Shown here: positions 11,720 to 23,269 of the stretch, piece after piece
Layout of the letters: each line of letters begins with the position of its first letter
Position numbering within the stretch: the stretch's first letter is position 1
Assembly (NCBI GenBank): GCA_036897095.1
Contig: JAYMSP010000092.1
Span: 1-64,000, forward strand
Reading direction: 5' to 3'
DNA length: 64,000 nt
Source of the DNA: Plantago elongata
Taxonomy: Eukaryota; Streptophyta; Magnoliopsida; Lamiales; Plantaginaceae
Program-made: the position numbers and the translations under genes
The notes under the pieces: model-generated
Seen by the model: only the letters and a program-made list of their open reading frames with translations
Told to the model about the DNA's origin: nothing
Database searches by the model: none

Positions 11720-12560
11720 AATTTGCAGAAACTTTGCTAGTGACACACTATGCCGGTAACAAACTTTGTCAGTGGCAAACTATGTCTGTGGCAAATTTTA
11801 TTGTTTTATCGAATTAAAAAATAAAAAAATTAATTGAACTAACTAAAAATAAAACTTAAGCTACATGAGGAGTTTGTGCAAATGACAAACTTTGCCACGG
11901 TGCACATTATACCGGTGGCAAACTTTGCCGGTGGCACACCTTGTTCGTAGTAAACTTTGCCACTGGCACATCATGTCCGGTGCAAACTTTGCCACTGACA
12001 CACAATATCAGTGACAAACTTTGCCACTGGCACCATGTCGTTGGCAAACTTTACCACTGGGACAAAATGTCGGCGGAAAACTTTGCCGGTGGCAAACCAT
12101 GTCCGATGCAAACTTTCCCACTTATACACAACACCGCTCTGGGCAAACTTTGTTACTGGCACACCATGTCTTGGTAAACTTTATCACTGACGCACTATAT
12201 TGTGGAAAACTTTGTCAGTGGCACATCATGTTCTAGGCAAACTTTGCTAGTGGCACACCATGCTCGAAGCAAACTTTGCCTCTGGCACACTATGCCGATG
12301 ACATTTGCCATAGACACTATGCCGTTGACAGACTTTGCCACCAATATATTGTGCTAGTGGCAAACTTTGCCAGGCGCCACTGACAAACTTTGCCAGTGGT
12401 ACACTGCCAAACTAGGTCGGTGACATATTATAGTCTGGACAAACTTTGTTGGTTTATTTAACCGGCGTAGTTTACCGTGGCAAACTTCGTTGTGGCATTA
12501 TAAAATGCCCACGACAATGTTTGTTGCTGGCAAACTTTCCCAGTGGCATATTATGTTCAG
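11720..12560. repeat. degenerate minisatellite of about 30-bp units with a palindromic core
   Basis: About two dozen degenerate units of roughly 30 bp repeat here, consensus close to GGCAAACTTTGCCACTGGCA followed by CACCATGTC. The core GGCAAACTTTGCC is an inverted repeat around its central base, so each unit can form a small hairpin. Units differ by many substitutions and small length changes, so the array is old. Short frames open on both strands (11941-12177, 12021-12236 and 11971-12162) reflect the repeat composition, not genes. Confidence 0.85.
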
Positions 12561-12634
12561 GATAATTTTTACTGATTTATTAAATTAATTGACTTAATTT
12601 AGCAAGTTATTTATTTATATTTTATTTGATGAAT

Positions 12635-12638
<4 letters not shown>

Positions 12639-12675
<37 letters not shown>

Positions 12676-12676
12676 T
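12639..12676. repeat. compound (TA)n(TG)n microsatellite
   Basis: A run of TA dinucleotides passes directly into a run of TG dinucleotides, just past the end of the palindromic minisatellite and before the right flanking repeat. Confidence 0.9.
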
Positions 12677-12935
12677 TTACCAAAGACACACAATATAACA
12701 CTAAGACAATATTACAATTTTCAATATTATTCTTCTCCTTCTTCTTCACATCAAGTATCATTTCTCCTATAGTTATTTTTCTTCTTCACGTGTATTACAG
12801 TATAATTAATATTATAATTTATTAATAGTTTTACGATGATATAAATTATTAATTAAATTTTTTATAATAATTATAATAAATAAAAATTTTATATGTGTGT
12901 ATCGTGTGTTAATTTTTTAATATTAATTAAATAAT

Positions 12936-14808
12936 TCTAAATTATGTGATAATCACAACTTGTGATTAGCAAAGACGGCAGTTTATTTTTAATTGCTGCT
13001 CGATTTCAGAATGGAAGAAGTCAAGGCAGTTTAGTGTGATGAGGAACACGTGAGATAGGAAGTTCTTTTATGGTTCTTTATTTTGAAAATAAGATGATGA
13101 TTGATAGGTAAATGAATTGGACAACACAACAGTCACTTAAGGTGATGAATTAGAAAACAAAGTGACTTGAGAGTAAGAACAAATTCTATCGATGTATAAG
13201 AGTAAAGAAGTGGACAATGGGTGACTATTCAGTAAAAAGTTTATATTTTTATTGTGCTAATTTACGAGAAGTGAGCTAATATTTTTCTTTTCAGAAAAGC
13301 AATCAAATGCATAGAGTATTTTTTGAACGATACATAAATAAACTGCTTGAATTAGTGAATCCATTGTATATCGAATAAGAAAAAAGGCGAAAAATTGCTA
13401 AAGAGAAATCATAGCTTCACTGGGATTAATATGTGACATGAAGCTAAACATTGTTGACCATTGCAACACTTAAATGTTTAATTAGTTGTGGATCTGGAAT
13501 TCCGGGAACGATTTTGGCGGAAATTTTCATTTTCAAGTAATTAAAGTTGTATACTATCGTAGTTTAGTCAAGCCGTTTAAGAGAATTTTAATATGAAAGA
13601 TTATTACTGAAAACCCAAGTACATTGTAGTAACCTCGTCGACTCTCCTTGCCCTTGTTCATTCTACCTTTCTTTTATACACTTTTACAATCTTGTTTCTC
13701 TAATCCGATCCACCTTCGCAACCGTTGCTCACTTCACTTTAATGTGTCTACCTTTGAGGTTAAGTTCCCACGGTAGGCAAGTTTATTTCGAACATATATT
13801 GTCCAATTATAACTTATCATCTATATGTTAAAAATTCGTTGCACAAATCACTTATATCTTTAATATATATCTTTATATATCAATATAAATTTTGAACTTA
13901 TCGATCCCCTTTAAGTTTATCCTCATACTTGTTTCAAGTTTATCTTTATTTGCAAGATTAAACACTTCAAAAGAAAATTAAATTGGAATTGAAACGTTAG
14001 AAAAATTCAAGTACACTTGAAGGTTTTTTGGTCTTTTGATTCGGTAATTTTTTCATTAAAACGAGAAAACAGTAGAAGGAATGTTTGGAAAATAATTTCA
14101 ACACCATTTGTTAAATGATCCTTAACAATATTGAATCTCACTACTTGAGAAACAGGGTAGAATGAAGAGCAAGGCTATATAAAAAGATTTTGCAAAGATT
14201 TAGAACGACGAGAAGATGCATAGATAAGAGCATCAGAACGATTTGTTTGTATCCACCCATCTCTGGGCTGTTGCGTTTACTCCTTCTCCAACAGTCTTGT
14301 GAGTGATAATAAAATATTCTTGTTTTGGTAAGGGATATCATCAGGATATGGTAGAATTTAATTGAAGATGATGATAACGCACCGCACTTAAATAAATTAC
14401 TGAGATTGCCTATGTCTCTCCGAAACAAACTCCCTAAATTTATATTAGAAAACTATAATATATGGAGTCCAAGTATTATTTAACACGATCTCTATTCGGA
14501 TATATATTATTCAAAAAATTATTAATATTTTAAAATTTTCATAATATAACATGCCTTGTTTCATTGACAATATAAGCATTTTAATTAATAATATGAATAA
14601 TTTTTATTAATATTTTAAATTATTTATATCTACAGAAACTTTGTGATATATAATACGCGTAGTCGGAATAAGGGAAGAAAAGAAAAGGTCAAACAAGAAA
14701 AAGATAAACCCACACCACAATATTTATTTATTCGGTTTCTCCTCTTCTTCCTTCTTTCCTAGCCCATAGCCCCTATTGATGACAACCGTTAGCCTCTTTT
14801 TTCTCATC
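12936..14808. other. intergenic, nothing recognised
   Basis: No gene could be supported. A 95-codon minus-strand frame at 14141-14428 has no family resemblance and no splice or promoter context. The last few hundred bases are probably the distal promoter of the MIR156 transcription unit. Confidence 0.55.
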
Positions 14809-14818
14809 CTATATAAAC
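14809..14818 (+). promoter_or_regulatory. TATA box of the MIR156 transcription unit
   Basis: CTATATAAAC is followed by a C/T-rich stretch and a CACACATCAAATCAC segment about 30 bp downstream, a plausible Pol II start region. It lies about 250 bp upstream of the miR156 hairpin and on the same strand. The start site itself is inferred. Confidence 0.6.
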
Positions 14819-15061
14819 CCCCCATATCCCCTCTTTGCCTCTCACACATCAAATCACAAACACTAGACTAGAGCTCAACTGTTCCCTTTCTTCTCATTAT
14901 TGCTCATTTTTTCAGGGTTTTCCAGACCTAGGGTTCCTCTTTCTGCCTCCTCAAATATTTTCTTTACCTCTTTTATACATATACAAGGTTGTACTTGTTT
15001 ACCTAAGGGTTCCAGTGAATGAAACATCAAGAAACTGCAAAAATCAACAAGGGTAAATTCA

Positions 15062-15166
15062 TAAGGGTGGTGACAGAAGAGAGTGAGCACAGATGGTGTT
15101 TTCTTGCATGATTGGATTTCCATGCTTGAAGCCATTTGTGCTCACTCTCTCTCTGTCACCCCTTTC
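15062..15166 (+). ncRNA. MIR156: MIR156 microRNA precursor hairpin
   Basis: Bases 15071-15090 read TGACAGAAGAGAGTGAGCAC, identical to the conserved plant miR156 mature sequence. The opposite arm (star strand about 15140-15160) starts GCTCACTCTCTCTCTGTCA and pairs with all 20 mature bases, leaving one bulged C at 15151. The stem continues through AGATGG/CCATTT and closes in a loop around GATTGGATTTC. The mature strand on the 5' arm is the usual MIR156 layout. miR156 guides cleavage and translational repression of SPL transcription factor mRNAs and so controls the juvenile-to-adult transition. The primary transcript probably starts near 14845; its 3' end and any introns are not defined. A GTTTTAGATCTTTCATACT repeat lies downstream at about 15185 and 15305. 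Family assignment is very secure; the exact locus letter is not. Confidence 0.97.
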
Positions 15167-18100
15167 TCTCTTGTCTCTCTTATGTTTTAGATCTTTCATA
15201 CTGTATATATGTCATGTAAGGAAGTTGTTCTAGATTGACTCCATGATCAATTTTCTATGCTTTTACATTGTCTGTGTATGGAATTGTGGATCTTTAAAAT
15301 CAAGGTTTAGATCTTTCATACTCTATTGTTTGTGTATCCTGAAGTTGTTTTAGATCTTTCAAAGCATGGTTTTAATCACAAGAAGAATGTTTTCTTTTAG
15401 ATCTTGAGTTGTTCTATGATCCTGATGTGTTTTTAAGATTCAAATTTGACATCAATTCATTTGGATGACTAGGTTAAGAGTAAGACTAGAAAACTAAGTA
15501 CCCTAAGAAGAAGAATCCAAATTGATCAGTTCATTTTCTTTAGTGAGTGAGTTCATACCATTTTCTGAAAAAGGGAAACTTGGTTGAGTTTTCTACTATT
15601 TGTTTATTTAATTAGTTGTTTTTTTTGTTTATGATTAAGTACTGATTCTGTGATTAAGGTTAACTTTGTGGAAGGTGATATCATTCAAACAAAAGGGCCC
15701 TATTCCAAGATTTTCAAAGAATTGTTGTTTGTTAGTGCTTTGTCAATTCTATATGTTTTCCTTTAAATGTCATCTTTTGATTGATTTGCACTTCTTTAAA
15801 CTCTTGCCAACTGGTATCCTAGTGGAAAGGTGTGGTATACCTTACAGATGGGCTATGCAATTGACATTTACGATCAAGTGCTGCTTCTCTTTTGGGTAAG
15901 GCTGCGCTGCTGTCATTATAATTTATCTTCTAAGATTAATATTCTTATTGCATTTCGCTTTCGATTCAGTCATGTTGTGTTTGTGTCTCCTTTCTTGAAT
16001 GACCTGAGAGAATTTTTCTTGCATAATCAACAAATATATTCCTTCCTCTGCTGATTGCTTATTTGGAATCACCTCTTGTGCACATATATTAAAATCTCGG
16101 TTTCAAAAAATATATGGATTTTTTGTGTTTTTAAATGAAAATGATTTTTTTAACAAATGTTTAAACTTGTTTCAAATCCTTGTGTGGGTTTCATTTCGGT
16201 GATATTAGAAAAATTAAAATTTAAATCAGAAATATTTGCAAATGTTTTTATTCTGTTTCTGTCTGATTTTTAAATGGTGGTTATCCATTCTAAGTCTGAA
16301 TATTCTGGGTTTAGAATAAAACCAAGTGATGTAAGCCTTAATTGACAGAAATTTTGTTACTTCCAACATTATTGAACGTATATGTGCTTGATATATTTTG
16401 TGAAGTTTGATATTCTTCTATCTTCTAATCCTAGTGCTGATCCTATAAATTTTCAATTATTTACATGGAACAAGGTTCCACTTTATACACGCCTAACTAA
16501 TTTTGATTATAGACTGTGTGTGTAATGATGTGAGTCACATGCAAACTAACATTTGTAAGTGTTTAGCCATGTTGATATTCTTTATAACTTTCTTCATTAG
16601 CTAAGATTTTATGATAAAACTATAAACACGAGTCATAGTTTATTTCTAACAATTACAACATCACTCCTCAAAACCTGTTCCTTGGATAAAGTCTGATTGA
16701 GTAACTGAAACATTGGGTATATTCCAACCCTTTGAAAATCTTGGGGTCGGTTCTGCTGCAAGGTTCTTCCATAGTCGTTAGGCCGGGTGTAAGACAAAGC
16801 CCAAAGGTGCACTATATTGGAATTCCAGAGAACATGAACTTCATTAATCAATGGTGAAGTTAATTCTGAGTTTGATTCTTTTGTTAAGTGGTGAACCAGT
16901 CTGTATCTATTGTAGAGATCAACATATAACATCAAATGTGTTTATCGTTGTGAAATGGATATATTTGAAACAACTGGTCCTATATTGTAAGTATTCGTTA
17001 CATGATGTAACCTCAGGCATGATGGACAGATGTATGTATTTTTCTCATTTGCTCTGATCTCCCTAATGTCTGTGAAGTTCACATTTGTACTCTGGTGTGA
17101 AGATTTGTATTGGCTCTATTGATTGATCTTCACTTTCTATGGATAAAATGGACTGAAGCCAATTTCCTCCCTTTTATAATATCTAATATCTATATTAGCT
17201 TTTATAATTAGCAAGTTATATCTTCCATAAAATAATTACACAGATCAATATTGTTTTGACTAATTGAACATTATTCGACTCCAAGAAATGAGAAAAAGAG
17301 ACGTAGCACATTATATAAGTCAACTCAAACCATACACCAAAAAGTAGAACTTCGTTGCTTAATTACAACATATTTATCCTGAATAGTTAGCGATTTGTAT
17401 AGTGGTATGAAAGAGTGTAATTTTAATTTTAAAGAAAACAAAGAGTGTAATTTATCTTTATCTGAAATTGTTGAAGATCTACGTCTTAATATTACGATCA
17501 AAGATGTTAATAAGACAAACCAATGAAAATTAAGTATAACTTTGAAAGCTTTAACAATATGACTTTTATATTTTTGTAAAAATTCAATTTGTAATGGCTC
17601 ATATGATTTTATGAATATATGATAGTATATTAGATGAACTCTACCCTCGCCCCATTACAAAAATTAAAATCATTAGTAATAAATCTAATAATACATAACA
17701 TAATGTTATTTAACTATATATAAATTCACTTTCTCGTTCGTTTGATATGCAAAATTTTCATGTGCATCTTTAGTACTAATAAATACTTCCTTTTCCATTT
17801 TTGAGTAAGCTTTCAAATTTATTTATCCTAATTTAAGTGATAGTAAATTATAAATTAGTAATTAACTTTGTTTTTGCGCCTTCAAATTTATATATTAATT
17901 TTGATATGGTATGTGAGCAATGCTTTTACAACATGCTTTTTGTGTTTTTTGGTTTAACATGTTGACTACAAACACAAGTAGCAATAAACAAGGCAAATTA
18001 ATTAAACTCATGTCATATCAATTAAGAAAAGAAAACCCTAATAAATGAAGTAGTGTTGGGCAGATTCCCATCAACTAATCCATGTGTCAAAAATCCACAG

Positions 18101-19241
18101 TAGAAAGTTGTTGTTCACGACGAGAGCTACCATATGAATTTGTAATCTTCTAATTATTACTCATTATTATCAATCATAAGATTTATGGCTGGACTATTTA
18201 TAAATATCAAATCTTAAAATCCCTCACTAGAAAGTAAAAACATTCACATAATAATCATTTTTATAACTTTGATAATGTTAAATTAAAAACCAATAGTTAA
18301 CCCATGATCGTATTCATATTTGTAAATATGAAAACCAATAGTTAACCAAACTTAATCCAAACAATTAAAATTAGGTTTATTTTATAAATGAAGTTTTTTT
18401 TTGCTAAAAAAAGCTCACAATTATAAATTGAGTCGGTGTCTATATAGATTCAATTAGGTTCACAATTTCATATGAATTTTGTGAGAGTAGAATTGTGTAG
18501 AACATTGTTGTTCTTATTTCACTACACATCACTTTAGAGGTGACCTTATACATGACTTGCAACTTGCAACTTGCAAGAGAGACTAATGGTACGGCCGACC
18601 ACCCTGTCTAAAATGGGGAGTGTCGTTTTGCTAAGAGGATCCAACTCTAGTCTCCCACTCATATTGGTGTATATCAAGTAGGTCGCTTTTGTACGTTTGA
18701 AACTTGAAGCCCTACATCATACTTAGACTTTGATTTGTACTCTAACACCACTATGATATTATGATAGTTAGTCATCAATCTATACTATGTAGCATAAAAA
18801 AAGAAATGGTAAAAGAGTTAAAAGAAGAGGCATACCGTACGAGTATCTAAAGCATAATATCAGTGTTTTTACGGAATTGGTTGTGGATTTTATTCTAGTA
18901 TGTTACTGGTTATGTAGTTAAGTTTTAGTCTTGTGGTGAAGACAATAGTGATGTGACGAATAAGTTGATCGATGTGCTTGTTAAGCATATGGTGGTTTGT
19001 GATTTGGTTTTGGTGTGTAAAATTTCGGTTGTATAGTCATGGCCTAGAACTTGTTTCATGATTTGAATATTATATTTCTTTTTCTTTTATAATTGTTTGT
19101 TGACTTTTCTCTATTAATTTTTTTGACCGTTTAAAAAAACAAAATCTAAAGCATAATGAGTGTTTTAGACCTGGTTTAGATGTGTAATTATTGGATCTAA
19201 ATAAAATAGAATGTGAAAAAAGTTTTGTTTTTTGAAATGGC
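15167..19241. other. MIR156 downstream region and intergenic DNA
   Basis: The first part probably holds the rest of the MIR156 primary transcript. Several short frames between 15.6 and 17.1 kb overlap on both strands and show no family signature. A CTTGCAA triplication sits at about 18558-18583. No further gene, RNA or defined transposon was recognised. Confidence 0.5.
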
Positions 19242-19314
19242 TAAAGTGTAACTCAAACCCCGATATATTGATTAGAGTTGAAGCGTTTAACCAACTGAAC
19301 TGCGTTTCGTTGTT
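19242..19314 (-). mobile_element. tRNA-derived SINE, minus strand
   Basis: The reverse complement reads AACAACGAAACGCAGTTCAG, then TTGGTTAAACGCTTCAAC (A-box region) and GGGGTTTGAGTTACAC (B box). Its head matches the two SINE copies near 8.7-9.0 kb. A Stowaway element follows 16 bp away. Confidence 0.6.
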
Positions 19315-19330
19315 AAAAAAGTTAAAGTAG

Positions 19331-19575
19331 TACTCCCTCCGTCCCGGTTTGAAAGTTTCGCGACACCGGACATAAGTTTTAAGAAAAAAGTGATAAAGTA
19401 GAAAATAATGTAATAAATTATAAATGTGATTAGATAAAGTAGGAGAAATAGTGAATAAAGTATGAGAGATTATGTATAAAGTAGGAGATAAATTTTCTAT
19501 TTAAAGAAGCGGGACTTTCAAACCAGAACATCCCAAAATGAAAAGCAGGACTTTCAAACCGGGACAGAGGGAGTA
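19331..19575. mobile_element. Stowaway-like MITE (Tc1/mariner)
   Basis: The element starts TA-CTCCCTCCGTCCCGGTTTGA and ends TCAAACCGGGACAGAGGGAG-TA, a long terminal inverted repeat with the TA target typical of Stowaway elements. It is about 240 bp long and has no coding capacity. It belongs to the same family as copies at 30863-31107 and 63083-63325, and is much better preserved than the first of these. Confidence 0.9.
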
Positions 19576-20068
19576 TATTTTAACAATGTCACAATTTGCA
19601 ATAATTTGATTACATCCCAAACGAATTAAAACAAAACCAATAAGGTGAGTTTAGGATTATTATTTTTTATATTTTCAAAAAATTTCAGAGAAATTAATTT
19701 AAACCAGATCATCAGCCCTAGTTGAATATATGGGCTTGGACAAAACTGGACCGAATCAGAAATTGGAATTCTCCTCCGATCTTTTGGGAGCTCATAGTCC
19801 AGAAATCTTGACCCGGTCCAAGTCCATGTCAAATTGAAACTTAACAGTGTCGGTAAATTATAATCCGATCACGCCTCCAATTAGATAAACTTAGAAAAGA
19901 AAATGGAAAATATTAATACATAAAATTGCGATTGGAAATTAAATCAAAACACAATAGAAACTCTGAGCAGGTGGAGATCAATCAATCAGTTGGCATCCAA
20001 ATCTCGCAGGTTCTCATCTCTACTCGATTTGGCCGGAAATTCTCACCTGCGATTTGGCACCGGTAAAG

Positions 20069-21299
20069 GTAACACTTCTCGGCTCATTTAACTTCCGTTT
20101 CTCGCTCGATTATCTTATCCATTGACTTTTATCGCGTGTCATCGCATTAGATCACATACGAACCTTGCTTTTGCATTCATATGGCGTCAATTTCATGAAT
20201 TCGACTTCTTATTATAGATTTGAACAATGATCACTGTAGGTTGTGGAAAGTTTAACCTTAGCCAGTAGCCAATGTAAGGCCTAGATCAAAGAGTTGAACA
20301 ATGTCATTTTCCGTACTTGTTTTTCCTCATGTGCTAGGTTTTGTAAGGATTGAGAATGAGATCTGGTTCCATTCGGTTACTGCGTTAGTGTATAATTGCA
20401 CATAGGATTTCCTTTTGAGCTGCTCAAGCTTTAGAAATCTGATTTGTTGTCAATTTTGCTTTAGAGTTTAGAGTATTTTTCTTCATCTCCGTGCATCTTG
20501 CGTGTATGATACAGCATGCTTTAGCTTGTAGTTTGGCAATCGGAAAGTGCATTCTAGCATTTTGTCAGCTTGATTTTCTGTAGTTATGGTGAAACAGTAG
20601 TTATACAAAATTCATTCAAGATGCTATAGAAGCCACTCCCAAGTCCCAAGTATCTGATGGTTCCTTTAATCTCTACGTGCTCCTGAAAGAGCTGACATCA
20701 ACCTGTATATATATGTGCTGCGTTGTAAGTTGGAACTTTAATTTTGAATTGCTTATATATGATATATTTCACTGTACTAATTTACACAAATAGTATACTT
20801 ACATTACTACTTAATTTTTGCTGATTGTGGTACAGTGTGTGCCTTGTGCACGTTTCGAATACACCATCTATGTTTCTGTTTTTATCTTACAAGTCACACC
20901 TATTTGCCTATGGTATATTACTTTGTGCTTAAGGTGGTCATTCCTGAAAAAAGTGAGTTCTAGTTTTGCCTGACCTCCAAGGTGGCTTTGTGGAATTTTC
21001 ATGTCGATGTTTCATTTTTCAATTTGGTAATTGCTTTATTCTTTTCCATACTGTGTCTGTCTCCTGATGAGGTTCTTCGTGTTACATGCCCATTACATGA
21101 GGATGGTGATGTTAGTTATTGAGTTAAAGACCCGGATAAATTATTCTGCGACCTGGAGATATTGTGAAAGTTTAGTTAACTCTCCCTATTTTCCTGGCTA
21201 AGAAACCGATATGCAGGAAGATGAATTAAACTAGATACTAAGCATATTCATTCCTTAACCATTAATCATCATGTGTTTCTATTTTGGTCTCTTTTCCAG
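20069..21299 (+). other. intron in the 5' UTR of the V-ATPase subunit D gene
   Basis: A donor CGGTAAAG/GTAACA ends a short non-coding first exon (about 19960-20068), and CTTTTCCAG/C at 21299 opens the second exon 19 bp upstream of the start codon. A long leader intron is common in plant housekeeping genes. The intron is T-rich and contains no other gene. The transcription start is inferred. Confidence 0.65.
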
Positions 21300-21318
21300 C
21301 CTATAAAATTTCTACAAG

Positions 21319-22104
21319 ATGTCTGGACAGACTCAGCGACTGACTGTTGTTCCTACTGTTACAATGCTTGGAGTAATGAAAGCTAGACTTGTTGGGGCAA
21401 CAAGAGGCCATGCATTACTCAAGAAGAAGAGTGATGCTCTGACTGTTCAGTTTCGGGCAATTCTCAAGAAGATTGTTTCAACCAAAGAGTCCATGGGAGA
21501 TATTATGAAAACTTCCTCCTTTGCACTTACTGAAGCCAAATATGTTGCAGGTGAAAATGTCAAACACATCGTCAGAGAAAATGTTTCAAGTGCAACACTT
21601 AAGGTCCGATCACATACCGAAAATGTTGCTGGTGTCAAGCTTCCTAAGTTCCAGTACTTTTTTGATGGGGAGACTAAGAATGACTTGACTGGCCTGGCTA
21701 GAGGAGGACAACAGGTTCAGGCTTGTCGTGGAGCATACGTGAAAGCTATTGAGCTACTTGTCGAGCTTGCTACTCTTCAAACTTCATTCTTGACCCTTGA
21801 TGAGGCAATCAAGACCACTAACCGTAGAGTCAATGCCCTTGAGAATGTTGTGAAGCCACGTATTGAAAATACCATAAGTTACATTAAGGGAGAGCTGGAT
21901 GAGTTGGAAAGGGAAGATTTCTTTAGGCTTAAAAAGATTCAAGGGTACAAAAGGAGGGAGCTTGAGAGGCAACGAGAAAGTGCCAAGGCATTTGCAGAAG
22001 ATAAATATGCTGAGGAAATTTCGTTGAAGACTGGCAAGTCTCTTAGTTCAGTGCATAACATGTTAACTCAGGGTTCACAGAAGGACGAGGACATTATCTT
22101 TTGA
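21319..22104 (+). CDS. VHA-D: V-type proton ATPase subunit D
   Basis: This 261-residue protein is subunit D of the vacuolar H+-ATPase. It forms, with subunit F, the central rotor stalk that couples ATP hydrolysis in the A3B3 head to proton movement through the membrane ring at the tonoplast and Golgi/TGN. The N-terminus (TVVPTVTMLGVMKARLVGAT, then GHALLKKKSDALTVQFR) is the conserved helical start of the family. Long helical segments follow, with RRVNALENVVKPRIENTISY in the C-terminal coiled coil. Length equals that of the Arabidopsis protein as I recall it. The coding region is one uninterrupted exon, as expected for this gene; its intron lies in the leader. The start is the first ATG after the leader-intron acceptor. 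It is convergent with the resistance gene downstream. Nothing appears damaged. Confidence 0.97.
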   Translation: MSGQTQRLTVVPTVTMLGVMKARLVGATRGHALLKKKSDALTVQFRAILKKIVSTKESMGDIMKTSSFALTEAKYVAGENVKHIVRENVSSATLKVRSHTENVAGVKLPKFQYFFDGETKNDLTGLARGGQQVQACRGAYVKAIELLVELATLQTSFLTLDEAIKTTNRRVNALENVVKPRIENTISYIKGELDELEREDFFRLKKIQGYKRRELERQRESAKAFAEDKYAEEISLKTGKSLSSVHNMLTQGSQKDEDIIF

Positions 22105-23269
22105 ATTGGTGGTTGGTTTGATTAGTTCAGTTATCCTCTTTGAGTTTCCTGGTGCTCTCAGTTCCTTTTATTGTTTGAATGAGCCAAAGTATCTATTATT
22201 TGAAGGACAAAATTTTTACAAATAAGCGCTCTGTTTATGTTTGCGCAAAAAAAGTGAAGAAGCACATGATGAGCCCATCGCTAGCAAGTTTTTGTAATAG
22301 GATCTTCATGCCTGGCCTCTGGCAAATACTCTTTTTCATTATTTATTCGCATTTGCCTGCAGCAGAGCTATGTGTATGTTTGTAATTGTTAGTTGCGAAC
22401 TATTCTTCATTTCCAGAATTCCTGGTCCATTCTCACGGAACCTATGTCCTTTAATAGCCTAATGATGTAAATGAATCACATTCCAATATCTTGATGGTAA
22501 TTTGCTTCATTTTTTATCTGTGGATGAAGAATTGGCATGGTGACATTTTTGTTTGGATATACGTTCATGATTTGTACAGGCCATAAGGTATAAATCAAGC
22601 TACACAACATTAGCTTTTAATTAGAGTTGAAGAGACTAAACTTTGATCCCCTAGAATGTCTAGTTCATATAGAAGTATTCAATATTTGGAAGAACAATTA
22701 CACAACTGTGCTCAATAAACTTGGATAATAGTACAAGAATGTGACCACAACAGTAACAGGAGCGAGATCAGAGTTAAGCAGTCAAGAAACCAAAATTTAC
22801 ACAGCCATGCGAACAGTTGACAAAAGCAGGAAAGGTACATGATTCCGCAATAAATAAACCAGTTTGAGATCAAACCAACGCCTCAGAAGTAACTATGTGT
22901 CACCTTCCTGGAGTCCTTACACTCTCTGGTTCGGCAATGTTGCCTGTTTAAGTGCATAAACGCGTGTTCAAGTATCTCTAGTAAAAAACCATGCCAATAG
23001 ATGAATGTATCCATAGTTAATTGCCAAGATAAGAAAATAACTTGATCATCAGAATCTTGCTGTGCTCCTCATTCTGTGAAGGGCCAACAATCGGAAAAAA
23101 AGTTAAATAGGGGCTTAATTCATGAAGAAACAAACCGTGGAAAGTACAGGCAAAGTGACATGAATTATAAGAAATGCAACCGTTAGGGGTTTAACATATG
23201 TGGGATTGTGCATACGGCATACCTGATCATGTAATTAACCACAATGGCTGCAAGTGAGGAAACATGTCC
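22105..23269. other. convergent intergenic region, 3' flanks of VHA-D and the NBS-LRR gene
   Basis: Holds the 3' UTR of subunit D and the 3' flank of the resistance gene. The stretch at about 22640-22730 (including TGTCTAGTTC, CATATAGAA, TTTGGAAGAAC and CAATTACACAACTGTGC) matches 29585-29680. It therefore marks the 3' boundary of the tandem duplication that also produced the truncated resistance-gene copy. Confidence 0.65.

Larger units (their letters stand above)
11460..12935. repeat. pair of direct repeats of about 200 bp flanking a minisatellite
   Basis: The left copy (about 11460-11640) and right copy (about 12715-12935) share CTCCTTCTTCTTCACATCA, TAATAGTTTTA(T/C)GAT, ATATAAATTATTAATT, ATAATAAATAA and TAGTATTAATTAAA-like blocks in the same order. 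They bracket the GGCAAACTTTGCC array at 11720-12560. They could be terminal repeats of one unclassified element or the result of a duplication. No TG/CA ends, primer-binding site or target duplication was recognised, so the class is left open. Confidence 0.55.

Noticed and set aside
11941-12236. Overlapping open frames on both strands in the palindromic array
   Set aside because: They are open in several registers only because the repeat unit lacks stops; the translations are periodic and match no family.
11720-12560. CRISPR-like array
   Set aside because: Repeats are degenerate with no unique spacers of fixed length, and the DNA is plant nuclear; it is a minisatellite.
11460-12935. The 200-bp direct repeats as LTRs of a retrotransposon
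   Set aside because: No TG...CA ends, primer-binding site, purine tract or target duplication could be identified.
14141-14428. 95-codon minus-strand frame
   Set aside because: No family resemblance, splice context or conserved composition; likely chance.
15666-16054. Two overlapping plus-strand frames downstream of MIR156
   Set aside because: Low-complexity, hydrophobic translations from T-rich DNA; more likely part of the primary microRNA transcript than coding.
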